A DNA stretch of 64,000 bases from Sphingobium lactosutens DS20 (GTDB lineage Bacteria; Pseudomonadota; Alphaproteobacteria; Sphingomonadales; Sphingomonadaceae). The notes beneath the pieces were generated by a model. That model did not search any database. It had not been told where the DNA came from and worked only from the letters and a program-made list of their open reading frames with translations. The stretch covers positions 124,001-188,000 of the forward strand of contig NZ_ATDP01000092.1 in the NCBI RefSeq assembly GCF_000445105.1, written 5' to 3'. Shown piece after piece: positions 1 through 7,402 of the stretch (position 1 is the first letter of the stretch; each line of letters starts with the position of its first letter). The position numbers were made by a program, and so were the translations under genes.

Positions 1-2457
1 GACGGGTTTGAGGCCGACGACATCATCGCCAGCTACACCAAGGCGGCGGTCGCAGCGGGATGGCATGTCACCATCGTCAGTTCCGACAAGGACCTGATGC
101 AGCTGATCCAGCCCGGCGTCGACATGTACGACACGATGAAGAATGAGCGGCGCGGAGCCGACTATGTCATGGGCAAGTTCGGCGTGCAGCCCGAACAATT
201 GGGCGACGTGCTGGCGCTGATGGGCGACAGCGTCGACAATGTGCCGGGCATACCCGGTATCGGCCCCAAGACGGCGGCGAAGCTCATCACCGAATATGGC
301 GGGCTGGAGGCGGCTCTGGAGGCCGCGCCTTCGATGAAGAAATCGAAGATGCAGGAAAATCTGATCGCCCATGCCGACATGGCGCGATTGTCGCGCCGGC
401 TGGTTGCGCTGCACGATGCGATGGACCTGCCCGAGCCGCTGGAGGAACTGACGCTCAAGGGCATTCCGCCCGAACCGCTCCAGGCCTTTCTGGAGCATCA
501 TGGTTTCAAGACATTGCTTAATCGCCTGGGCGCACCGGCCGCGGCGGTCGCGGTGGCGGCAGCCGCCGCCGCTGCGACGGATGAGGCCGCTCCGCCCCCT
601 CCCGCCTTTGCCGATGAACCCGCGATCGACCGGAGCCTTTATGAAACGGTGGTGACGCAGGACGCGCTCGATCGCTGGATCGCGGCGGCCCGGGAACAAG
701 GCGTGGTGGCGGTGGATACCGAAACCGACATGCTCGACTGCGTATCCTGCGGCCTTGTCGGCATCAGCCTGGCGGTCGGGCCAAACGCGGCCTGCTACAT
801 CCCGGTCGGCCATGGCGGCACCGACATGTTCGCCGAGCGGCCCGGGCAGCTCGACAAGGCATTGGTCCTCGCAAAGCTCAAGCCGCTGCTGGAAGATGAC
901 GCCGTGCTCAAGGTCGGCCAGAACCTCAAATATGACATGACGGTTCTGCGCCGCCACGGGATCGAGGTTGCGCCCTATGACGACACGATCGTCATGAGTT
1001 TCGACCTGGAAGCGGGCAAATCGCTGTCCGGCCATGGCATGGATGAAGCCGCGCGCACGCACCTTGGCCATGAATGCATCAGCTTCAAGGAGGTGGTGGG
1101 CACGGGCAAGAACCAGATCAGCTTTGCCGAAGTGCCGCTCCCTCGCGCGACCGAATATGCAGCGGAGGACGCCGACGTTACGCTGCGCCTGTGGAAGCGG
1201 TTCAAGGCGCGGGTGGCGAATGAGGGGGCAAACCGGATCTACGAACTGGTTGACCGGCCACTGGTCGGTGTGATCGCCGGCATGGAGCATCGCGGCATCA
1301 AGGTGGACCGCGAAGCCTTGTCGCGCCTGTCGGCCGAATTCACCGCCGGCATCGCCGCGCTGGAAACCGAAATCCATGAGATCGCCGGCCAGCCCTTTGC
1401 GATCGGCTCGACCCAGCAATTGGGCGCGATCCTGTTCGACAAGATGGGGTATAAGGGGGGCAAGAAGGGCAAGTCGGGCGCCTATTCCACCGACGTCACC
1501 ATATTGGAGCAGTTGAAGGCGCAAGGCGCGCCCATTGCCGCCAAGGTGCTGGAATGGCGGCAGCTCTCCAAGCTCAAATCCACCTATACCGATGCCTTGC
1601 AGGCACAGATCAACAGGGATACGGGCCGCGTCCACACCAGCTATTCGCTGACCGGCGCGCAGACCGGCCGCCTGTCCTCGACCGATCCCAATTTGCAGAA
1701 TATTCCGATCCGCACCGAAGTCGGCCGGCAAATCCGCCATGCCTTTGTCGCGGAGCCGGGCCATGTCATCCTGGCGGCGGACTATAGCCAGATCGAGTTG
1801 CGGTTGGCCGCGCACATGGCCGATGTGCCTGCGCTCAAGGAGGCGTTCGCCGCGGGCGAGGACATCCACGCCGCCACCGCCGAGCAATTGTTCGGCGAGG
1901 TCAACCGCGACACGCGCGGTCGCGCCAAGACGATCAACTTCGCCATCCTCTACGGCATTTCGCGCTGGGGGCTTGCCGGCCGGCTGGAAATCAGCGCGGA
2001 TGAAGCACAGGACATGATCAGCCGCTATTATGAGCGCTTCCCCGGCATCAGCATCTATATCAATGAAACGATCGAGAAGGCGCGTGAGCGGGGCTACACC
2101 GAAACGCTGTTTGGCCGAAAGACATGGTTCCCCCGCATCAAGGCGGCGATCCAGCATGAGCGGCAGGGCGCCGAACGCGCCGCGATCAATGCACCCATTC
2201 AGGGGACCAGCGCCGACATCATCAAGCGAGCGATGGCGCGCGTGGAACCAGCGCTGGAGGCGGCCGGGCTGCCGGGCGTCAAAATGCTTCTCCAGGTGCA
2301 TGACGAACTGGTGTTCGAAGTGCCGGAGGGCCATGTGGAGGCGGCCAGCACGGTCATCCGCCGCGTGATGGAAACGGCGGCCGAACCGATGGTGAAACTC
2401 AGCGTCCCGCTGGGTGTCGAAATCGGCACCGGCCCAAGTTGGGGCGCAGCGCATTGA
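1..2457 (+). CDS. polA: DNA polymerase I, 5' end outside window
   Basis: Replication and repair polymerase that removes RNA primers and fills gaps. The frame is open from base 1, so the first part of the 5'-3' exonuclease domain is missing and 818 residues are visible. The 5' nuclease helix-hairpin-helix is seen near base 210 (GDSVDNVPGIPGIGPKTA). An Ala/Pro-rich linker follows at about bases 520-620. The 3'-5' proofreading domain looks active: DTE of motif Exo I near base 715, NLKYD near 925 and a YxxxD near 1155. The polymerase domain has motif A (DYSQIELR, near 1780), motif B (RAKTINFAILYG, near 1920) and motif C (VHDELVFE, near 2300). No interruption is seen. Identification is secure; only the start is unknown. 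Confidence 0.98.
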   Translation, partial: DGFEADDIIASYTKAAVAAGWHVTIVSSDKDLMQLIQPGVDMYDTMKNERRGADYVMGKFGVQPEQLGDVLALMGDSVDNVPGIPGIGPKTAAKLITEYGGLEAALEAAPSMKKSKMQENLIAHADMARLSRRLVALHDAMDLPEPLEELTLKGIPPEPLQAFLEHHGFKTLLNRLGAPAAAVAVAAAAAAATDEAAPPPPAFADEPAIDRSLYETVVTQDALDRWIAAAREQGVVAVDTETDMLDCVSCGLVGISLAVGPNAACYIPVGHGGTDMFAERPGQLDKALVLAKLKPLLEDDAVLKVGQNLKYDMTVLRRHGIEVAPYDDTIVMSFDLEAGKSLSGHGMDEAARTHLGHECISFKEVVGTGKNQISFAEVPLPRATEYAAEDADVTLRLWKRFKARVANEGANRIYELVDRPLVGVIAGMEHRGIKVDREALSRLSAEFTAGIAALETEIHEIAGQPFAIGSTQQLGAILFDKMGYKGGKKGKSGAYSTDVTILEQLKAQGAPIAAKVLEWRQLSKLKSTYTDALQAQINRDTGRVHTSYSLTGAQTGRLSSTDPNLQNIPIRTEVGRQIRHAFVAEPGHVILAADYSQIELRLAAHMADVPALKEAFAAGEDIHAATAEQLFGEVNRDTRGRAKTINFAILYGISRWGLAGRLEISADEAQDMISRYYERFPGISIYINETIEKARERGYTETLFGRKTWFPRIKAAIQHERQGAERAAINAPIQGTSADIIKRAMARVEPALEAAGLPGVKMLLQVHDELVFEVPEGHVEAASTVIRRVMETAAEPMVKLSVPLGVEIGTGPSWGAAH

Positions 2458-2512
2458 GAAGAAGCAGCGTGCCACCCGGCAAGGAGGCCACTATTTAAGT
2501 TGATCCTGACAG

Positions 2513-3223
2513 TCAGGAAAAGGCCCGATCAGGCAGTGCGGCGACTTGTGCGGCCGTTTCCCGGACATGCCGTCTTACCGCCTGTTCAGCCATGTCGCCA
2601 TTACCCGAGAGGATGGCCGAGGTCATCTTGGCGTAATCGTCAAACTGGACGGAGTCCGCGACGCGATTGAAGGTCCGCAACTGCAGGCGCATAATTTGAA
2701 CCTGCGCTCCGGGGAAAAGCCGCCCCAGCTCCGCGTTGCCACTCAGCGCGACAATATAGCGGTAATAGGCTTCCCGCGCTTTCAGGAAGGCATCGAAATC
2801 CGTCAAGCTCTTGTGAGATTGCACGACCTGTTCGAGAATTTGGAGCTGGGCCGCCGCGTCCGGGTCCGTGATCGCATCCGCCGCCTTGCGCGCCGCCAGT
2901 CCCAGCATGAGTTCGACAATGTCCAGAATGCCCAGCGTTTCGGCGCGAGACAAGGTTCGCACCCTGGCGCCGCGGTTCTTGATGATGCTGACGATTCCAC
3001 CGGATGCCAGGCGGTTCAGCACCTCCCGGATCGTGCCACGCCCTACCTGGAATTCCGCCATCAGGTCGGGGGCGATCAACCGTTGCCCCGGCGCATAACG
3101 CCCCTCATAAATGCCGCGCACGATCCCGCGATAGGTTTTTTCAAAGGGGCTGCGCGGGTGTGCCGACGGTTCGTCGCCCGAGAGCGCCAGATATTGGTCG
3201 CCGCTCCGCATGCTGCTATCCAC
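2513..3223 (-). CDS. GntR family (FadR-like, FCD) transcriptional regulator
   Basis: A 236-aa DNA-binding regulator. The N-terminal winged helix (about residues 28-95) carries the GntR pattern, including GRGTIREVLNRL in the recognition region. The rest is an all-helical ligand-binding region of the FCD type (about 100-225), which normally binds a small carboxylate. The listed start is GTG; an ATG four codons further in is the alternative. The gene stands alone between the 3' ends of polA and guaA, so context does not show which pathway it controls. The 149-bp gap to guaA holds no obvious gene. The ligand and operator cannot be read from the sequence. Confidence 0.85.
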   Translation of the reverse strand: MDSSMRSGDQYLALSGDEPSAHPRSPFEKTYRGIVRGIYEGRYAPGQRLIAPDLMAEFQVGRGTIREVLNRLASGGIVSIIKNRGARVRTLSRAETLGILDIVELMLGLAARKAADAITDPDAAAQLQILEQVVQSHKSLTDFDAFLKAREAYYRYIVALSGNAELGRLFPGAQVQIMRLQLRTFNRVADSVQFDDYAKMTSAILSGNGDMAEQAVRRHVRETAAQVAALPDRAFS

Positions 3224-3372
3224 CCCGACTACCCCCTTTTACGCTGCCAGAACGACGGCCGATGGGCCAAGGTCGATAGGATATCCGGCCGAATTGCCCA
3301 AGGATGGGCGGCGCCAGACATCAGTGGAGATGATTTGGAAGCGCGGCATCCCGATCCGCGCGTTACTAAAAA

Positions 3373-4944
3373 TCACTCCCACTCGATCGTGCCGGGCGGC
3401 TTGGACGTATAGTCGTAGACGACGCGGTTGATGCCCTTTACCTCGTTGATGATGCGGGTGGCGACGCGGCTCATGAAAGCGGCGTCGAAGGGGTAGATGT
3501 CGGCGGTCATGCCGTCGGTGGAGGTGACGGCGCGCACGGCGCAGACATTGTCATAGGTGCGGTGGTCGCCCATCACGCCCACGGTGCGGACGGGCAGCAG
3601 CACGGCGAACGCCTGCCAGATCGCGTCATAGAGGCCCGCGCCCCGAATTTCCTCCAGATAGATGGCGTCGGCCTTGCGCAATATGTCGCAGCGTTCCTTG
3701 GTGACTTCGCCGGGGATGCGGATGGCAAGGCCCGGGCCAGGGAAGGGATGGCGGCCGACAAAAATGTCGGGCAGCCCAAGCTCCTTGCCCAGCACGCGCA
3801 CTTCGTCCTTGAACAGTTCACGTAAGGGTTCGACCAGCTTCATGTTCATGCGCTCGGGCAGGCCGCCGACATTATGGTGCGACTTGATCGTCACCGACGG
3901 CCCGCCGGTGAAGCTGACGGATTCGATCACGTCGGGATAGAGGGTGCCCTGCGCCAGGAAGTCCGCGCCGCCGATCTTCTTCGCTTCCTCCTCGAACACG
4001 GCGATGAATTCGCCGCCGATGAACTTGCGCTTCTTTTCCGGGTCGGTGAGACCGGCAAGCCCGCCAAGGAAACGGTCCTCCGCATTCACATGCACAAGCT
4101 TGATGCCATAATGTTCGCGGAAAAGGCTCACCACCTGTTCCGCTTCACCCAGACGCATCAGGCCATGGTCGACAAAGACGCAGGTGAGCTGATCGCCGAT
4201 CGCCTCGTGGATCAGCACCGCCGCGACCGCACTGTCGACGCCGCCCGACAGGCCGCAGATGACCCGGCCGTCGCCCACTTGGCTACGGATTTCAGCGATC
4301 TTGACCTGGCGGAACTCGGCCATGGTCCAGTCGCCGGCGAGGCCGCAGACATGGCGGACGAAATTGGCGATCAGCTTGCCGCCGTCCGGCGTGTGCACGA
4401 CTTCGGGATGAAATTGCGTGCCGTAAAATTTCCGCTCTTCGTCGGCGATGACCGCGAAGGGCGCGCCGTCCGACACGGCGACTATCTTGAAGCCCGGCGC
4501 GAATTTCGTGACCTTGTCGCCATGGCTCATCCATACCTGATGCCGCTCGCCGACCTCCCACAGCCCGTCGAACAGGGCGCAGGGTTCGGTCACGGTCAGG
4601 AAGGCGCGACCGAACTCGCCGCCCTCGCCGGTTTCATGGCCGGGACGCACTTCGCCCCCCAGCTGATGGCTCATCACCTGCTGCCCGTAGCAGATGCCGA
4701 GGATCGGCACGCCGGCGTCGAACAGCGCCTGCGGCGCGCGCGGGCTGCCTTCGTCGGGAACGCCGGCGGGAGAGCCGGACAGGATGATGCCCTTGGGCTT
4801 CAGGCGCTCGAACGCCTCGGCAGCGGCGGTGAAGGGGGCGATTTCGGAATAGACCCCGGCTTCGCGCACGCGTCGGGCGATAAGCTGAGTCACCTGGCTG
4901 CCGAAATCCACGATGAGGATCGTATCCTGAAGGGGCAGCGTCAT
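3373..4944 (-). CDS. guaA: GMP synthase (glutamine-hydrolysing)
   Basis: Converts XMP to GMP with ATP and glutamine, the last step of the guanine branch of purine synthesis. The 523-aa protein starts [17 protein letters not shown]; a longer open frame upstream covers only repeat DNA and was not used. The N-terminal class I glutamine amidotransferase domain has its nucleophile at Cys85 in GICYGQQ and the FHPEV histidine/glutamate motif. The ATP pyrophosphatase domain has the P-loop GLSGGVDS. The C-terminus ends in the family's dimerisation tail GTIEWE. The length is normal. Its upstream region resembles that of purA (see the leader entry), suggesting common control. Confidence 0.98.
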   Translation of the reverse strand: MTLPLQDTILIVDFGSQVTQLIARRVREAGVYSEIAPFTAAAEAFERLKPKGIILSGSPAGVPDEGSPRAPQALFDAGVPILGICYGQQVMSHQLGGEVRPGHETGEGGEFGRAFLTVTEPCALFDGLWEVGERHQVWMSHGDKVTKFAPGFKIVAVSDGAPFAVIADEERKFYGTQFHPEVVHTPDGGKLIANFVRHVCGLAGDWTMAEFRQVKIAEIRSQVGDGRVICGLSGGVDSAVAAVLIHEAIGDQLTCVFVDHGLMRLGEAEQVVSLFREHYGIKLVHVNAEDRFLGGLAGLTDPEKKRKFIGGEFIAVFEEEAKKIGGADFLAQGTLYPDVIESVSFTGGPSVTIKSHHNVGGLPERMNMKLVEPLRELFKDEVRVLGKELGLPDIFVGRHPFPGPGLAIRIPGEVTKERCDILRKADAIYLEEIRGAGLYDAIWQAFAVLLPVRTVGVMGDHRTYDNVCAVRAVTSTDGMTADIYPFDAAFMSRVATRIINEVKGINRVVYDYTSKPPGTIEWE

Positions 4945-5060
4945 CGAATCGCCTTTATGTCGAATGGTGGAAGGGATTCGCGCCCGGTTAGTCGCCCCTT
5001 GGCGCAATGTCCAGTTGAGCGGGCCATGCGCCCGGCGCGAGGGGGTCGCCCGGTCACCGG

Positions 5061-5332
5061 GGTGGCCGCGATGCCCGTGCGACGGGCCGCGGGCATGGCA
5101 CGGCCGTTGGTAAAAGCGACAGGGGCAAAGTTCACAGTGTCGTCGGGCTTTTGACGCCCGAAGCGACCAGAAAGCGACCACAAGGCGACCACGAAGCGAC
5201 ATCTGAGCGACAGGGGTTCGGCAGCGAATGGCCGTGCGAACGGGCGTTGCCGAGGCGGCATGAGGGGCGACGTGTGAAAGGAGGCATGGACCGACATCTG
5301 GCAGGATAGATCAGCTATTTTCCAACATTGGA
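5061..5332 (-). promoter_or_regulatory. guaA upstream leader, copy 1 of an element shared with purA
   Basis: This 272-bp non-coding stretch upstream of guaA aligns with 44669-45045 upstream of purA, in the same orientation relative to the gene. Shared blocks, in order away from the gene, are: a hairpin with arms ATGCCCG (5071-5077) and CGGGCAT (5090-5096) around CGACGGG; TTCACAGTGTCG at 5131; a run of 11-bp repeats at 5161-5215; GTGTGAA near 5273; ATAGATCAG near 5306; and ACATTGGA at 5325-5332. TTCACAG and GTGTGAA are close to inverted copies, so the ends of the core could pair. Promoter and transcript start are not identified. Its function is inference: regulatory leader, or a dispersed intergenic repeat. 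Confidence 0.6.
5161..5215 (-). repeat. Tandem 11-bp repeat array (5 units) in guaA leader
   Basis: Five consecutive 11-bp units read on the plus strand: aagcgaccaga, aagcgaccaca, aggcgaccacg, aagcgacatct, gagcgacaggg. The GCGAC core is invariant. An 11-bp period places each core on nearly the same face of the helix, as in iteron or multi-operator arrays. A similar word, aagcgacagggg, occurs alone near 5115. The same array with four clear units lies upstream of purA. It is not a CRISPR: units are contiguous and lack spacers. Confidence 0.75.
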
Positions 5333-5344
5333 AGAGTGTTGGAT

Positions 5345-5892
5345 GCGGCCAAGTAGCCTAATTGACGGCGCGAATACCGGTGTCGAGGCAGACGAACCTT
5401 TGTCGGAGGCCGGGCTGAGAACCGCGCTATCCGCAAGCCCTCTGCTAAGAAGGCTTCATGATGCTGGTCGAGGGTGACGGTCAGGTCCGCAGTTTTTACG
5501 TCTCCTACGTTAACGGGAAAGACCTTCGCTCGCGAATCGTCGCGACCGTCGATCGCGCCTCGCATCTGATGACCGACGAGAGCATGGTTCACGCCCGTGT
5601 AGGTGGCGAGTTTGCCGATCATCTGGTTATGAACCAAAGCGTCGAGGATACGTCACTACCGGCAGCTTCGGGCGCAGCGACACCGCCGGAAACTTCCTAT
5701 CAATCTTCAAGCGCGGCACGATTAGCACCTCACACCACATGGGCGAGGCTGACTCTTGGTCGCTACACGGCAGAGTTTGATTTTCGCTAGAACACCTGAA
5801 AAACGAATGACGTTGAGCGCGCTGACATGGCCCTAACGGGCATAGCCGCAAAGCGTCTGACCTATCACCGGGCTGACCCAATCGCCGCATAA
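5345..5892 (+). pseudogene. IS1595-family (ISXO2-like) transposase remnant
   Basis: Translation across three frames recovers the C-terminal half of an IS1595-type DDE transposase. Pieces in order are: EADE followed after a one-base deletion by FVGG (5388-5410); GQVRSFYV and VDRASHLMTDES (near 5482-5585); GNFLSIFKRG in a third frame (5688-5717); RYTAEFDFR back in the first (5761-5787); then, past two nonsense codons, RADMALTGIAAKRLTYHRAD (near 5822-5880), ending TAA at 5890-5892. At least four frameshifts and two stops are needed, so it is dead. The glutamate expected just before the FLSIFKRG stretch also seems lost. The N-terminal half is absent, and the remnant begins about 12 bp beyond the guaA leader. 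Confidence 0.85.
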
Positions 5893-6082
5893 ACTGGCGA
5901 CGATCCCGCACATCACCAGAACGCCAAAGAAGCGGCGTTATGCATTCTTTCAGACTCGACTATTTTGCGCTTGCTGATAGGCTTGTGGCTCGGGAGAGTG
6001 GCGAGCATCCGCCTCATAGTTGCCTCCTCGCGTGCCGCAGTGTCCACGTAGAGATAGCTGGCCTCTTTTGGGGAAGTTTTCA

Positions 6083-6715
6083 TTGTCGGAAATACCTCTT
6101 CATGAACTCGACGAGCACGGCAACACTCTGATCAACGTACCCGTCCCAATGGTAGAACTCGCTTACCTAAAATCGCCATTCAAGTCGATTACGCTTCCTC
6201 CTCCGTTCATAGAACCAGTAGGGAACTTAATTTTGGCGTGGGGGATGATCGAAGAATGCGTCAACAACCTAATTGAAAGGCTGCAAAAAACCACAGACTT
6301 AAACGTTAATGAAAGATGGAAACGTGAGAACTATTCAAAGCGGGCCCAAATTCTTAGGAAGGCATTGAATAAATATCTCTCGCTATACCCTAAATCCAAA
6401 TCGTACCTCGTTGACATGATGAATGTAACATCTCCGATTAACTGGAAGAGGAATTTGCTTGTCCATGGCCAAGTGTCCATCGGCGTCATGCTCAAGCCTG
6501 ATGGAAACCACTACCATTATTGTGGCGTTGCAGGAGTGCATAACGGAAAAGCAGTTGCACTCAAACTGAGCATCCATGACATAAAGGTCATGTACTATGA
6601 CCTAGGGCATGTCGCCGCGAAATTTAGTGATCTTTCTCAAGGGTGTGACCATGCGGCGACAATTTTACCCTCGCGCGATATAAGGAAGCTACAAGCGCTT
6701 TTTGGGGATAGTTGA
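6083..6715 (+). CDS. HEPN-like hypothetical protein, AT-rich
   Basis: A 210-aa predicted cytoplasmic protein of unknown function. The chosen start is TTG at 6083, because a GGGGAAG ribosome site lies 7 nt upstream; an upstream TTG at 6020 would add 21 residues of unlike composition. The protein looks largely helical and contains RNLLVHG (about residues 139-145), an RX4H motif typical of HEPN domains. Many of these act as RNases in toxin-antitoxin or defence systems. Its base composition is visibly more AT-rich than all neighbours, and it sits next to a decayed transposase, so recent transfer is likely. No obvious antitoxin partner (MNT or other small ORF) is visible beside it. The gap 5893-6082 shows no convincing gene. 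Confidence 0.6.
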   Translation: MSEIPLHELDEHGNTLINVPVPMVELAYLKSPFKSITLPPPFIEPVGNLILAWGMIEECVNNLIERLQKTTDLNVNERWKRENYSKRAQILRKALNKYLSLYPKSKSYLVDMMNVTSPINWKRNLLVHGQVSIGVMLKPDGNHYHYCGVAGVHNGKAVALKLSIHDIKVMYYDLGHVAAKFSDLSQGCDHAATILPSRDIRKLQALFGDS

Positions 6716-6775
6716 TCTGAGTCCTGCCATGCCCACCGTTTTTTAGCCCATCAAGGAATCAGACCTCGCTTCGGT

Positions 6776-7402
6776 TCAGCGCGAAACGAAGTCGCGGCTG
6801 AGGTAAATCTGCGCCACGCGGCCGTCGCGGTCCAATGTGCAGGTGAAGCGGCGGGTCTGGCCGGTGGCGGCGCGGCTGCTGGCGCGCTGTTCGACCTGGC
6901 CGTCGATATTGTAGCCGCCATCGGCTGTAGCGACCGGGCTGGCCATGGTGCGGACATCCGCATAGCCGCCGTCGCGCTCGGCTTCGTCGCGGGCGGCGCG
7001 GGCGCAGCTGTCGGCGAGCGCATCGTCCTGCGCGGCGATATCGGAGAAATCGGCGTCGTCGGCGGGGGGCGGCGGCGCATCGCTGCCCAGGTCATCGCCA
7101 TAATCGGTGCCGGTGCGGGGTGGCGGTGCGTCATATTCGCCGCCGGTGATCGGATCGCGCAGCTTGCGGTCCTTGGATATGGAATTGGCGACGATCGCGA
7201 CGGCGCCGACCAGCGCGGCGACGCCAATGGCATCGCCCAGACCAAAGCCGTTGCCGCGATGGCGGTGATGCCGGTCCCAGCCCCGATCCCAGCCCCGATC
7301 CCAGCGCGGACGCGCTTCGGCGGCGCTAACGCTGCCCAGCAACAGGCCCGCGCTCACCAGCGCTCCGGTCATCCAGCGTGCCTTGGTCCCAATCATGCTC
7401 AC
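6776..7402 (-). CDS. Secreted hypothetical protein with His/Trp/Arg-rich N-terminal region
   Basis: A 208-aa protein with a signal peptide (about residues 1-30, hydrophobic core GALVSAGLLLGSVSA). A short WDRG-repeat and HHRHR stretch follows (33-49), then a glycine/alanine-rich hydrophobic segment (about 50-75) that could insert in a membrane. An acidic Pro-rich linker comes next, and then a C-terminal domain with two cysteines (SCARAARDEAE and RFTCTLDRDG). Proteins of this layout are common in sphingomonads, but their function is not known to me. Its start overlaps the stop of the upstream prolyl oligopeptidase by 4 bp (ATGA), so the two are probably translationally coupled. Confidence 0.75.
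   Translation of the reverse strand: MSMIGTKARWMTGALVSAGLLLGSVSAAEARPRWDRGWDRGWDRHHRHRGNGFGLGDAIGVAALVGAVAIVANSISKDRKLRDPITGGEYDAPPPRTGTDYGDDLGSDAPPPPADDADFSDIAAQDDALADSCARAARDEAERDGGYADVRTMASPVATADGGYNIDGQVEQRASSRAATGQTRRFTCTLDRDGRVAQIYLSRDFVSR

Noticed and set aside
4945..5202. N-terminal extension of guaA through the repeat region
   Set aside because: The family start MTLPLQD fits, and the extension is repeat DNA also present upstream of purA.
5161..5215. CRISPR array
   Set aside because: The 11-bp units are contiguous, with no spacers and no cas genes nearby.
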